This document shows, in pieces, positions 1-7,205 of a DNA stretch of 23,271 nucleotides. Position 1 is the stretch's first letter. Every line of letters begins with the position of its first letter. The notes under the pieces were generated by a model. The model ran no database searches. It had not been told where the DNA came from and saw nothing but the letters and a program-made list of their open reading frames with translations. The stretch is from NCBI GenBank assembly GCA_937967665.1, contig CALBSZ010000317.1:1-23271 (forward strand), written 5' to 3'. Source of the stretch: an uncultured Planctomycetaceae bacterium (GTDB taxonomy: Bacteria > Planctomycetota > Planctomycetia > Pirellulales > Pirellulaceae). Position numbers and translations under genes: made by a program.

Positions 1-145
1 CCTGGGAGCTCACTGTCGTTCGAACCCAGCCACCCTAAGATTAAGCGTTGACAATGCACTACTTCGCGGCACGTCGTGCCAATGCTAGTGACATCGTGCC
101 GCGCTGCCCCCAACCCGCCGACAGTCAAGGCGTCCCAGCGATTCC

Positions 146-164
146 CGGCGAGTTTCTCTCGCCG
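146..164. terminator. Stem-loop, possible end of the upstream transcription unit
   Basis: A perfect 7-bp GC-rich stem, CGGCGAG (146-152) and CTCGCCG (158-164), encloses a 5-nt loop TTTCT. No T-run follows, so it is not a classical intrinsic terminator. It sits just before the promoter candidate at 181, where an upstream unit would be expected to end. Confidence 0.3.
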
Positions 165-180
165 CTAGCACGTAAACGCA

Positions 181-210
181 TTGACAGTTCTTTCGCGTTT
201 CGAGTACAAA
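181..210 (+). promoter_or_regulatory. Candidate sigma70-type promoter for the first flagellar block
   Basis: A perfect -35 box TTGACA (181-186) is followed after 18 bp by TACAAA (205-210), which matches the -10 consensus at four of six positions. It lies about 125 bp upstream of the ATG at 337. The match is by eye only; it is the best such candidate I found in the leader. Confidence 0.35.
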
Positions 211-336
211 CCTGCCGCTTATCTTCGAGAGGCGGACTGTGCAGCGAGTCGATGGCATCATCGGACGCGCTCCGCATCCCTTCCAAATCGTACTCTTCAA
301 CTCGACCGATTCGCCGGCGAAAAGGACGTCAGGCTC

Positions 337-2931
337 ATGTCAACGGACACGGAAGTCCAACAACCCGAAGTGGCAGAAGCACGATCGCTTGGGCACCGCC
401 TGGCGGCTCCCTGGCGTGCCATGCGCCGTCGCCCGGTTCGCAGTGCGATACTGATGGGCGCTGCGCTCGTGGTGGTGGTGCTGGCCGCGGTCGCCGGCGG
501 TTATGTCGAGAAGCAAAAAGAAAAAAAACAAATCGACTTCACCATCCATGACGCGCTCGAGCAGCTGGCTCAGGGAAATGACGACGAGGCGCGAAAAATG
601 GCCGTGCGGCTGAAGGCCAGCGGCACACTACCGTACGAAGATCTCGGCGGCCCGGCCTACATCCTCGGCGTCGTGCTGGCTCGCGACGGCGATTCTCAGT
701 GGCACGAGCAAGAGAAGCGCACGCTTTATGGACTTGCCGCGCGGTACCTTGTCGAAGCGGTGGAACGCGGCGCGCCGGCCGGACACGAAGCCGAAGCGGA
801 CTACTTGCTGGGTCGCTGCCTGCACGAAACCCAGCGATTCGCCCAAGCCATCCCCTACCTGCTCCAGGCGCTCGACGCGGGAGGACCACGGACAAACGAA
901 CTCATTTGGCGTCTTTCGACCGCGTACTTCTCGGATTCGCCGCGCGACCTGGAACAGGCTCTGAGTTTCGCCGACCGCTACCTGGAATCCGACGAGCTTA
1001 CCGCCGAGCAGCGCCATGCGGCCGAACTTCACGCAGCCCGCATACTGCTGGCACAAAACGATCTTGATGGAAGTCGCGAGCGTCTCGAACAGATCCCCGA
1101 AGATGCCGACGTCCGTTCCGACGTGCTGGTCATGCAAGCGCGCTTGTTGATGGCCGAAGCCGCGCGGATACAGCGGGCCGCCGCGGCCGACAACAGTGAA
1201 CCAGGCGAACCCGTCGCGGAACAATACGCGGAAGCATTAAAGCTGTTACGTCTGGCACAAACCCACGACGAATTGGGCAGCCCGTCCACACGGCGGTCGC
1301 AGTACCTGATCGGCGTCTGTTACTCCGAACTGGGAAACTTTGAAGCGGCCGCGAAGCAGTTCTCGATGACCCGGCGACTGTATCCTGGAACGCCTGAAGA
1401 ACTGGCAGCCAGTCTCGGCGAAGCCGAATCGCTCCGGCAGAACAACCTGACCGCGGAAGCGTTGCTGGCCTACGAAACCGCGATTCGCGACGGCGCGGCA
1501 CGCTTGTCACTGGGCAACCCATGGTTTACTGAAAGCGAGTTTCGCGAGCGCATTTACTCGGGCTACGTCGCCTACCGTGATGCGGCACATTTCCAGAATG
1601 CAATTCGGCTGGCGGAAATGATGCCGCCGCTCTTTCCGCGGGATGAGTCGGTTCAGTTGCAGGCCGAAGCTTATGAGAAATGGGCGGAAGACCTGGATCG
1701 CCAAATCAAACGCTTGCCCGCGCACGAGCAGGGACTGCGAACGTCGGAAGCGCGCAGCAAGTGGCGGCAGGCCGCAAACCTGTACGTGGACCTCTCTCGC
1801 CTGCGTTTCGCTACGCGGGAATACCCGGAATACCTCTGGCGCAGTTGCGAGGGCTTTATCAACGGCCGCGACTACCGCCGCGCTGTCACGCTGCTCCGTG
1901 ATTACCTGCAGCAGGAGCCGCGTCGACGCCGCCCGCGCACGCTGGTCGCCTTAGGAGAATCGCTCCTGGCGCTCGGACGCGTCGACGAATCGCTGGCGCC
2001 GTTGAACGAATGCATCCAGTTCTATCCCAAACATCCAGACAGCTATCGCGCTCGACTGATCCTGGCTCAAGCCCATGTCGAAGAGGGCCGGATCGAAGCG
2101 GCCAAGTCCCTGCTGTTGGACAACATCGAGAACGAGGCGTTGACACCCGACAGCGTTGAATGGCGCGACTCGCTATTCACCCTGGGCATGGTCTACTATC
2201 GACTCGGCTTGAAACTGGACGCTGATAGCCGTGTGGCCGGCATCGACGGCGACTACGAGAAGGGACGAATGAAGGGCTTGCAGCTGCTGGCGGATAGCTA
2301 CGATGCGCACCAGGAAGCCATCAAGATCCTGACGGAAACCGTTGAGCGTCATCGGCACGACCTGAAACGGAACGACCCGAAAGCACACGACCCACGCGCT
2401 ATCGAGCAAGTCATTCGCGCGAAGTACTTGATTGCGGAATCGCATCGTCACTCGGCACGCTGGCCGCGCAAGAAGTTGCCGACCGTCATTGTCGCGACAA
2501 CTCGCACCAAGCTCGAAAGGCAAGTTCAGTCCGAATTGCAGACGGCCATCCGCTACTACGACGAAATCCTGCTGCGCCTGAATGAGAAGCTGGAACGAGC
2601 TTCGACACTGTCGGAAATAGAAGAACGCATCTTGCGAAACAGCTACTTTGCGCGAGCCAACTCGCTGTTCGACATGGGGCAGAACGAGGCGGCCGTGCAG
2701 GCTTATTCCAATGCCACGAATCGATACCTGAATCAGCCGGAAGCGTTGGAGGCCCTGGTTCAGATGGCGGCCTGCTACCGGAATTTGAATCGGCCGGACG
2801 AAGCGCGAGGCCAGCTGGAACAGGCCAAGCTTGTACTGAAACGATTACCGCCGAACCTGCCTCTCGAGGAAACCACGCGGTACACACGAACGGACTGGAA
2901 CCGACTCTTGACGCTGCTCACGGCGTTTTAG
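337..2931 (+). CDS. Membrane-anchored tetratricopeptide-repeat protein (864 aa)
   Basis: Probably a structural or scaffolding protein anchored in the inner membrane, with a large domain outside the cytoplasm. Residues 1-35 are cytoplasmic and basic near the membrane (RAMRRRPVR). One transmembrane segment follows at about 37-56 (GAALVVVVLAAVAGGY), and the rest is alpha-helical repeats. TPR-like units are visible near residues 150-180 (EADYLLGRCLHE), 320-350 (SQYLIGVCYSELGNFEAA), 533-600 (LVALGESLLALGRVDESL) and 770-830. The ATG at 337 is preferred over an upstream TTG at 181 because AGG-rich sequence precedes it and the upstream residues look non-coding. It ends 9 nt before the FlgN-like gene, suggesting one transcript. 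I recognise no named flagellar homologue. A role in assembly or secretion is an inference from position only. Confidence 0.85.
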   Translation: MSTDTEVQQPEVAEARSLGHRLAAPWRAMRRRPVRSAILMGAALVVVVLAAVAGGYVEKQKEKKQIDFTIHDALEQLAQGNDDEARKMAVRLKASGTLPYEDLGGPAYILGVVLARDGDSQWHEQEKRTLYGLAARYLVEAVERGAPAGHEAEADYLLGRCLHETQRFAQAIPYLLQALDAGGPRTNELIWRLSTAYFSDSPRDLEQALSFADRYLESDELTAEQRHAAELHAARILLAQNDLDGSRERLEQIPEDADVRSDVLVMQARLLMAEAARIQRAAAADNSEPGEPVAEQYAEALKLLRLAQTHDELGSPSTRRSQYLIGVCYSELGNFEAAAKQFSMTRRLYPGTPEELAASLGEAESLRQNNLTAEALLAYETAIRDGAARLSLGNPWFTESEFRERIYSGYVAYRDAAHFQNAIRLAEMMPPLFPRDESVQLQAEAYEKWAEDLDRQIKRLPAHEQGLRTSEARSKWRQAANLYVDLSRLRFATREYPEYLWRSCEGFINGRDYRRAVTLLRDYLQQEPRRRRPRTLVALGESLLALGRVDESLAPLNECIQFYPKHPDSYRARLILAQAHVEEGRIEAAKSLLLDNIENEALTPDSVEWRDSLFTLGMVYYRLGLKLDADSRVAGIDGDYEKGRMKGLQLLADSYDAHQEAIKILTETVERHRHDLKRNDPKAHDPRAIEQVIRAKYLIAESHRHSARWPRKKLPTVIVATTRTKLERQVQSELQTAIRYYDEILLRLNEKLERASTLSEIEERILRNSYFARANSLFDMGQNEAAVQAYSNATNRYLNQPEALEALVQMAACYRNLNRPDEARGQLEQAKLVLKRLPPNLPLEETTRYTRTDWNRLLTLLTAF

Positions 2932-2940
2932 GACACAGGC

Positions 2941-3393
2941 GTGAATACATCGACTGAAACCGACCTGCTCGCGGAATTGATTAACCAGAAACACGACGTG
3001 CTGGTGCAGATGCGAGATCTATCCCGGCAGCAATCCGAGCTCATCGGTCGCGGCGAGATCTCGCAGCTGCTGGCCGTACTTTCCGCGAAACAGACGCTGT
3101 TGATTCAATTGCAAAAACTCGAAAAACAACTCACGCCTTTTCGGGATCAGGATCCGGAGAGCCGTCAGTGGCGGAGCGTACAGGACCGCCAGCGCTGCCG
3201 CCAGGTTGCCGAACGTTGCGAAACCCTGCTCAAGGAAATCATGCTCGTAGAACGTCAAAGTGAAACCGATTTAACATACCGCCGCGACCAGGCAGCCGAA
3301 CGGCTGCAGGGCGTCCATGGCGCGGCGCAGGCACGCCGCGCGTATGCGGGAGCTACCAGCCCCGTCCGCAGCCGCTTGGATGTCAGTGAATAG
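2941..3393 (+). CDS. Putative FlgN-like flagellar export chaperone
   Basis: A 150-aa protein predicted to be soluble and helical, with leucine and glutamine heptads across residues 1-120 (for example LIQLQKLEKQL near residue 51). The size, coiled-coil character and place in a flagellar operon fit the FlgN family, which holds hook-associated proteins FlgK and FlgL in an export-ready state. Sequence similarity in this family is low, so the call rests mainly on size and context. The start is GTG at 2941, 9 nt after the TPR gene's stop; AGG motifs near 2930-2939 may serve as a ribosome site. The C-terminal 30 residues are Arg/Ala-rich and probably disordered. FliT-like or another flagellar chaperone is an alternative. 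Confidence 0.55.
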   Translation: MNTSTETDLLAELINQKHDVLVQMRDLSRQQSELIGRGEISQLLAVLSAKQTLLIQLQKLEKQLTPFRDQDPESRQWRSVQDRQRCRQVAERCETLLKEIMLVERQSETDLTYRRDQAAERLQGVHGAAQARRAYAGATSPVRSRLDVSE

Positions 3394-3421
3394 CCGGAAA
3401 CCTGAAAATGCTCTGCCAGCC

Positions 3422-4279
3422 ATGACCGTCGATATGAACGAAACGACCGAACAATTTGAACTCCACCGCGACGTGGATCTCGACACGATCCTGGCCGCCT
3501 GGAACAGCGCGACGGACCGTTTGCAAAGGACCCATGAAGCGCTGCGGTCCGAAGTCAGACGGCTCTCGGACGAATTGGAAATCAAGAATCGCGAACTGGC
3601 GCGCAAGAATCGGCTGGCGGATCTGGGTCAGCTGGCGGCGCACGTAGCACATGAACTGCGCAATAGTCTGGTACCCATGACCCTGTACCTCAGCCTGCTG
3701 CGCCGGCAAGCGAACAATGATCAAGCGAGTCTCAGCATCATCGAAAAAATCGAACATGGATTTACCGCATTGGAGGTTACCGTGAATGACTTGTTGAACT
3801 TTACATCCGATCGGGCTCCTCAGTTGGCCGCCATTGGACTACGAGACCTGGTAACGGCCACCTACGAATCGGTGCGGCCGCAACTGGAAGGGCAGGGGAT
3901 TCGCGTGGAAATCGACGTGCCGCCGGACATGACGCTGTGGGCGGACCGTGAAATGCTGCGGCGCGCCCTGCTGAACCTGGTGCTGAACGCGGTCGACGAA
4001 ATGGGACAAGGCGGCATCTTGACGATCACCGCCGTCGACACTGGCCAGGGCATTGAATTGGAGGTGGCGGACGACGGCCCCGGTATCGACGACGAAATCT
4101 TGCCTCGCCTGTTCGAACCGTTCTTCACACAAAAAGTACACGGCACCGGCTTGGGACTCGCCATCGTCGGGCGGGTCGTCGAAGCTCATGGCGGGAATGC
4201 TCAGGCTGCCAATTGCCCCGATGGCGGCGCGGCTTTCACGCTTCGCTTCCCCAAACCTGCCGGAAGGAAGGCCGCATGA
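3422..4279 (+). CDS. Soluble two-component histidine kinase, flagellar regulator partner
   Basis: A cytoplasmic sensor kinase of 285 aa that probably phosphorylates the adjacent NtrC-type regulator, as FlrB/FleS do for FlrC/FleR. A short coiled coil (residues 25-65) leads into the H-box VAHELRNSLVP with phospho-acceptor His77. The ATPase domain then shows the N-box (NLVLNAVDEM), G1 (DDGPGID), F-box (LFEPFFTQK) and G2 (GTGLGLAI). There is no transmembrane segment and no recognisable PAS or GAF domain, so the signal is probably intracellular. The start is uncertain: the ATGs at 3380 (overlapping the previous gene by 14 nt) and 3434 are alternatives, and none has a clear Shine-Dalgarno. Its TGA overlaps the regulator's ATG in an ATGA junction, implying translational coupling. 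Confidence 0.9.
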   Translation: MTVDMNETTEQFELHRDVDLDTILAAWNSATDRLQRTHEALRSEVRRLSDELEIKNRELARKNRLADLGQLAAHVAHELRNSLVPMTLYLSLLRRQANNDQASLSIIEKIEHGFTALEVTVNDLLNFTSDRAPQLAAIGLRDLVTATYESVRPQLEGQGIRVEIDVPPDMTLWADREMLRRALLNLVLNAVDEMGQGGILTITAVDTGQGIELEVADDGPGIDDEILPRLFEPFFTQKVHGTGLGLAIVGRVVEAHGGNAQAANCPDGGAAFTLRFPKPAGRKAA

Positions 4280-5670
4280 CCGTAGCCAGCGAAAAGATGA
4301 CTGGTCGCATCCTGGTTGTCGACGACCATACGAGCGCCCGCCAGTCGATGGCCGACGTGTTGCAGTTCGCCGGGCATCAAGTCCGCACGGCGGCAAGCGC
4401 CGTGGAGGCGTTGCAGCTGCTGTCCGAGGCCGCCGTCGACTTGATCATCACCGATTTGCAGATGCCGGGGATGTCCGGCCTGGAATTCATTCGTGAACTG
4501 AACCAGCGTGGCTCGGACGCAGCGATCGTCATGGTAACGGCGCACGCCAGCGTCAGCACGGCGGTCGACGCGATGCGGCGCGGCGCGTTCGATTACATCG
4601 AGAAACCATTCGACGCCGATCAGCTGGAAACGCTGGTGGAACGGGCGTTGCGACACGGTCAGACCGCGGGTCCCCGATCGACGGTCCCCGCCGACAGCAG
4701 CGCTGCGGATCCCACCATGATCGGCGACAGTGCCGCCATGCGGAAGCTGCGGCAGCAGATCGCCCAGGTCGCGCCGACGGACGAAACCGTGCTGATCACC
4801 GGCGAAAGCGGATCCGGCAAGGAACTTGTCGCGCAAAGCATGCACGCCAAGAGCCGCCGCGCGGGCGGGGCGCTGGTCAGCCTGAATTGTCCAGCCCTCT
4901 CGCCGCAGCTGATGGAAAGCGAACTGTTTGGACACGAACGGGGTGCCTTTACGAGCGCGGACGCGCCGCGCGTCGGCCGCTTTGAACTGGCCGAAGGAGG
5001 CACGATCCTGCTGGACGAAGTGACGGAAGTGGAACTGAACTTGCAGGCCAAACTGCTGAGAGTGCTGCAGGAACGGTGCTACGAACGCGTCGGCTCCAGC
5101 GAATCCCGCCAGGCCAACGTTCGCGTCCTGGCCACGACGAATCGGGACCTGCAAGAGGAAGTGCGGGAGGGACGTTTTCGCGAAGACCTGTACTTCCGCC
5201 TGGCGGTCGTCCCCCTCCGCGTCCCGCCGCTGCGGGAACGACCCGAGGATGTACCCGCTTTGATCGAACACTTCCTGCACCAGTCCGCCAAACGACTGCA
5301 GCGAGAGCCCTGCGTCCTGCAACCTCAGGCGGCGGAACTGCTGCAGGAATACTCCTGGCCCGGGAACGTGCGGGAACTCGAAAACATCGTGACGCGGGCC
5401 AGCGTCCTCAACACGTCCGGCCACGTGAAGGCGGAGGAACTTCGACCGTGGCTGCTGGGAACCGGTTCGCCGCATCCGCGTGGAATTGTCGCGGAGGGAA
5501 CCAGCCTGCACGACGTGGAACGGCAAACGATCGAATCCACCTTGGAACGTTTCGAGGGCCATCGGACGAAGACAGCTGCGGCGCTGGGAATCGGCGTCCG
5601 CACTTTGGCAAACAAGTTGAAGAGTTACGGTTACGCTCCACGCGAAAAAGTGTTCTCGCGGTCAGCCTGA
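4276..5670 (+). CDS. Sigma54-dependent NtrC-family response regulator (FlrC/FleR-like)
   Basis: A transcriptional activator that, when phosphorylated, hydrolyses ATP to open sigma54 promoters. The receiver domain (about 10-125) has the acidic pair D16/D17, phospho-acceptor D60 in TDLQMPGMSG, and the conserved K110. The AAA+ domain (about 147-375) has Walker A GESGSGKE (176-183), Walker B ILLDEV (244-249) and the sigma54-contact loop reading GAFTSA (223-228) rather than the usual GAFTGA. The C-terminus (about 415-455) carries a Fis-type helix-turn-helix (TKTAAALGIGVRTLANKL). The ATG at 4276 is chosen because GGAAGGAAGG precedes it and it overlaps the kinase stop; an in-frame ATG at 4213 lies inside the kinase gene and is unlikely. 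Its likely target is the promoter before flgB. Confidence 0.93.
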   Translation: MTVASEKMTGRILVVDDHTSARQSMADVLQFAGHQVRTAASAVEALQLLSEAAVDLIITDLQMPGMSGLEFIRELNQRGSDAAIVMVTAHASVSTAVDAMRRGAFDYIEKPFDADQLETLVERALRHGQTAGPRSTVPADSSAADPTMIGDSAAMRKLRQQIAQVAPTDETVLITGESGSGKELVAQSMHAKSRRAGGALVSLNCPALSPQLMESELFGHERGAFTSADAPRVGRFELAEGGTILLDEVTEVELNLQAKLLRVLQERCYERVGSSESRQANVRVLATTNRDLQEEVREGRFREDLYFRLAVVPLRVPPLRERPEDVPALIEHFLHQSAKRLQREPCVLQPQAAELLQEYSWPGNVRELENIVTRASVLNTSGHVKAEELRPWLLGTGSPHPRGIVAEGTSLHDVERQTIESTLERFEGHRTKTAAALGIGVRTLANKLKSYGYAPREKVFSRSA

Positions 5671-5743
5671 CCCGGCGGGCAGCGACATGACGTGGTTCGA
5701 AAACTTCAGGGGCCGGAACGGAGAATGAAAGCAAGCGGAAAAA

Positions 5744-5795
5744 CCTGCCGGTTTGTTCCGGCAAAGATTGCCGGTCGACCGTCGGCAGGCCGGCT
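5744..5795. promoter_or_regulatory. Palindrome cluster, candidate enhancer for the NtrC-type regulator
   Basis: A perfect 7-3-7 dyad, CCGGCAA-AGA-TTGCCGG, lies at 5758-5774. Outside it, TGCCGG (5746-5751) and CGGCAGG (5783-5789) repeat the same half-site in alternating orientation, about 11-14 bp apart. NtrC-family activators bind 17-bp dyads of this form upstream of sigma54 promoters, and this one lies about 110-130 bp before the predicted flgB start of transcription. The outer arms CCTGCCG (5744-5750) and CGGCAGG could also fold into a nested stem-loop ending the kinase/regulator transcript, but no T-run follows. Confidence 0.45.
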
Positions 5796-5860
5796 GTCAA
5801 ACGACGTAAGCTGTGGAAACGATGGTGTTTTTGACGTGGGCCCGTCCCCGTTGATAGCAC

Positions 5861-5874
5861 GGCACGCGAATTGC
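5861..5874 (+). promoter_or_regulatory. Candidate sigma54 (-24/-12) promoter of flgB
   Basis: The sequence GGCACGCGAATTGC matches the sigma54 core TGGCACG-N4-TTGC at every core position except the first T. GG (5861-5862) and GC (5873-5874) are separated by exactly 10 bp. Transcription would begin near 5886, giving a leader of about 35 nt before the flgB GTG. An NtrC-type activator is encoded immediately upstream, which supports the assignment. Confidence 0.65.
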
Positions 5875-5904
5875 GTTCAACAACACGCGAATTGCGTTCA
5901 ACAA
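5863..5904 (+). repeat. Perfect 21-bp tandem duplication over the flgB promoter
   Basis: Two identical 21-bp units, 5863-5883 and 5884-5904, lie head to tail. The first unit contains the promoter's CACG and TTGC parts. The second repeats them but has AA in place of the -24 GG, so it should be a weak or dead promoter copy. It lies across the predicted transcription start and leader. Confidence 0.9.
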
Positions 5905-5920
5905 TAGGGAAAGTACGAAA

Positions 5921-6334
5921 GTGTTTGCCAACGTGCTCAACTCGACAACCATTCCCGCGCTGCAAGAAGTGATCGGGTTTGCTCAGACGCGCCACGAGCT
6001 ACTGGCGGGCAACATGGCGAACATCGACACGCCCGACTATCAGATTCGAGACCTTTCGGTGGAAACGTTCCAGGCCCGCTTGAAGGAGGCGCTGGAAACG
6101 CGAAACGCCACCAAGGAACCCTTGTCCTCGGGATTGATCGGCGACGAACGCGATGACGAAATGCACAAGGTGCGCGAGACATTGAAACACATCACGTTCC
6201 ATGACGGCAGCGACCTGAGCATGGAACACCAGGTGGCCGAGATGTCCAAGAACCAGTTCATGCACAACCTGGCGATTTCCTTGATGAACAGCCAGTTTCG
6301 GTTGTTGCAAACGGCAATTAGCGAGCGGATTTAA
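5921..6334 (+). CDS. flgB: Flagellar basal-body rod protein FlgB
   Basis: A proximal rod subunit of 137 aa exported by the flagellar type III system. The N-terminal rod-family motif is clear at residues 28-40 (GNMANIDTPDYQI), the counterpart of the usual NxANxxTPGY signature. The C-terminal helix (SKNQFMHNLAISLMNSQFRL) is also typical of FlgB. Length matches the family. The start is GTG at 5921, with AGGGA at 5906-5910 as ribosome site and no better ATG nearby. It is the first gene after the predicted sigma54 promoter, followed 25 nt later by flgC, the usual rod gene pair. Confidence 0.95.
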   Translation: MFANVLNSTTIPALQEVIGFAQTRHELLAGNMANIDTPDYQIRDLSVETFQARLKEALETRNATKEPLSSGLIGDERDDEMHKVRETLKHITFHDGSDLSMEHQVAEMSKNQFMHNLAISLMNSQFRLLQTAISERI

Positions 6335-6359
6335 GCAACGTGCTAACAGGAGGACGAGC

Positions 6360-6782
6360 ATGATTTCGGCGTTAGATATCAGTACCAGCGGACTGGTGGC
6401 GCAGCGCATCCGACTGAACGCGATTTCCAGCAACATGGCCAACATGTCCACTTTGAGAAACGAAGACGGCGACATCGAGCCGTACCAGGCGCGGTATGTC
6501 GTGATCCAGGCCGATGATGCACAGCAAACGCCGCACGGCGCGGAGGGCGTGAAGGTGTCGGCCGTCGAAACGCAAGACGTCGAACCGAACTACCGTTACC
6601 AGCCCGGGCATCCGCTGGCCATTAAGGAAGGTCCGCGACAGGGTTACGTGGCTTATCCGAGCGTCAATATGATTCAGGAATTCGTCGATGCCCTGGAAGC
6701 CACTCGCGCGTACGAAGCAAACATTGGCGTCATGGAAGTGACGAAGAACCTGGGGCAAACAACACTACGAATCCTGGCCTGA
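6360..6782 (+). CDS. flgC: Flagellar basal-body rod protein FlgC
   Basis: A proximal rod subunit of 140 aa. The N-terminus has the rod/hook family motif (ISSNMANMSTLRNEDG, about residues 22-37), and the C-terminus has the FlgC signature (YPSVNMIQEFVDALEATRAY, then NIGVMEVTK) that packs in the rod. A strong Shine-Dalgarno AGGAGG (6348-6353) sits 6 nt before the ATG. It is flanked by flgB and fliE, the conserved flgBC-fliE order of many bacteria. Confidence 0.96.
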   Translation: MISALDISTSGLVAQRIRLNAISSNMANMSTLRNEDGDIEPYQARYVVIQADDAQQTPHGAEGVKVSAVETQDVEPNYRYQPGHPLAIKEGPRQGYVAYPSVNMIQEFVDALEATRAYEANIGVMEVTKNLGQTTLRILA

Positions 6783-6820
6783 TCGCACGGCTGCATTCCA
6801 TACCGAGTGGATCCGCAAAC

Positions 6821-7120
6821 ATGAATCCCATCAACAACCTGAGTACCTCGTTTCCCCAGCTGAAGGCGATGGAGTTCCCCGCGCCGCAGGCCAACGAAAC
6901 GCAATCATTCAAGAACTTCCTGTTGGAGTCGCTGGACCACGTCAACAACATGCAAAAGGATGCTGACAGCGCGGTCGAACAGCTGATCACCGGCGACGAC
7001 ATCAATCCAGCAGAAGTGCTGACGGCCGTTCAGAAAGCAGACATGACCTTCAAGATGATGTTGCAGATACGGAATAAACTCGTGCAGGCCTACGACGAAA
7101 TCAAGGATATTCGCATTTAG
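6821..7120 (+). CDS. fliE: Flagellar hook-basal body complex protein FliE
   Basis: A small (99 aa) rod/MS-ring junction protein that links FliF to the rod. The C-terminal half carries the family signature (VLTAVQKADMTFKMMLQIRN, then KLVQAYDEI), and the middle has the SFKNFLLESLDHVN helix. No strong Shine-Dalgarno precedes the ATG, so translation may depend partly on coupling to flgC, 38 nt upstream. Length is normal for FliE. Confidence 0.95.
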   Translation: MNPINNLSTSFPQLKAMEFPAPQANETQSFKNFLLESLDHVNNMQKDADSAVEQLITGDDINPAEVLTAVQKADMTFKMMLQIRNKLVQAYDEIKDIRI

Positions 7121-7205
7121 CGGCAGGTCGGTTGCCGTTGGCAGTTCGCTCATCCAATGACGGGCCGGAACATCAACTTTATCACTCACCGCTGACACGC
7201 CATTC

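Larger units (their letters stand above)
1..336. other. Non-coding leader region upstream of the flagellar cluster
   Basis: I see no convincing gene here. Open frames cross the region, but they lack a good start and show no family resemblance. It holds a 9-bp inverted repeat (65-73 with 95-103; left arm CGCGGCACG) with an extra CGTGCC copy at 75-80, a second stem-loop at 146-164, and a TTGACA-type promoter candidate at 181-210. The upstream neighbour lies outside the window. The region probably marks the boundary between the preceding transcription unit and the flagellar genes. Confidence 0.5.

Noticed and set aside
48..551. Open frame of 167 codons on the + strand at the start of the window
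   Set aside because: It overlaps the TPR gene in another frame, is Arg/Ser/Pro-rich without motifs, and crosses the inverted repeats of the leader.
4201..5562. Long open frame (453 codons) on the minus strand, opposite the kinase and regulator genes
   Set aside because: It is antisense to two well-supported genes, has no recognisable domain, and is a frequent by-product of GC-rich codon usage on the opposite strand.
5692..5907. Small frame between the regulator and flgB, ending in a doubled HANCVQQ peptide
   Set aside because: The doubled peptide merely reflects the 21-bp promoter duplication. The frame crosses the palindromes and the sigma54 site and has no ribosome site.
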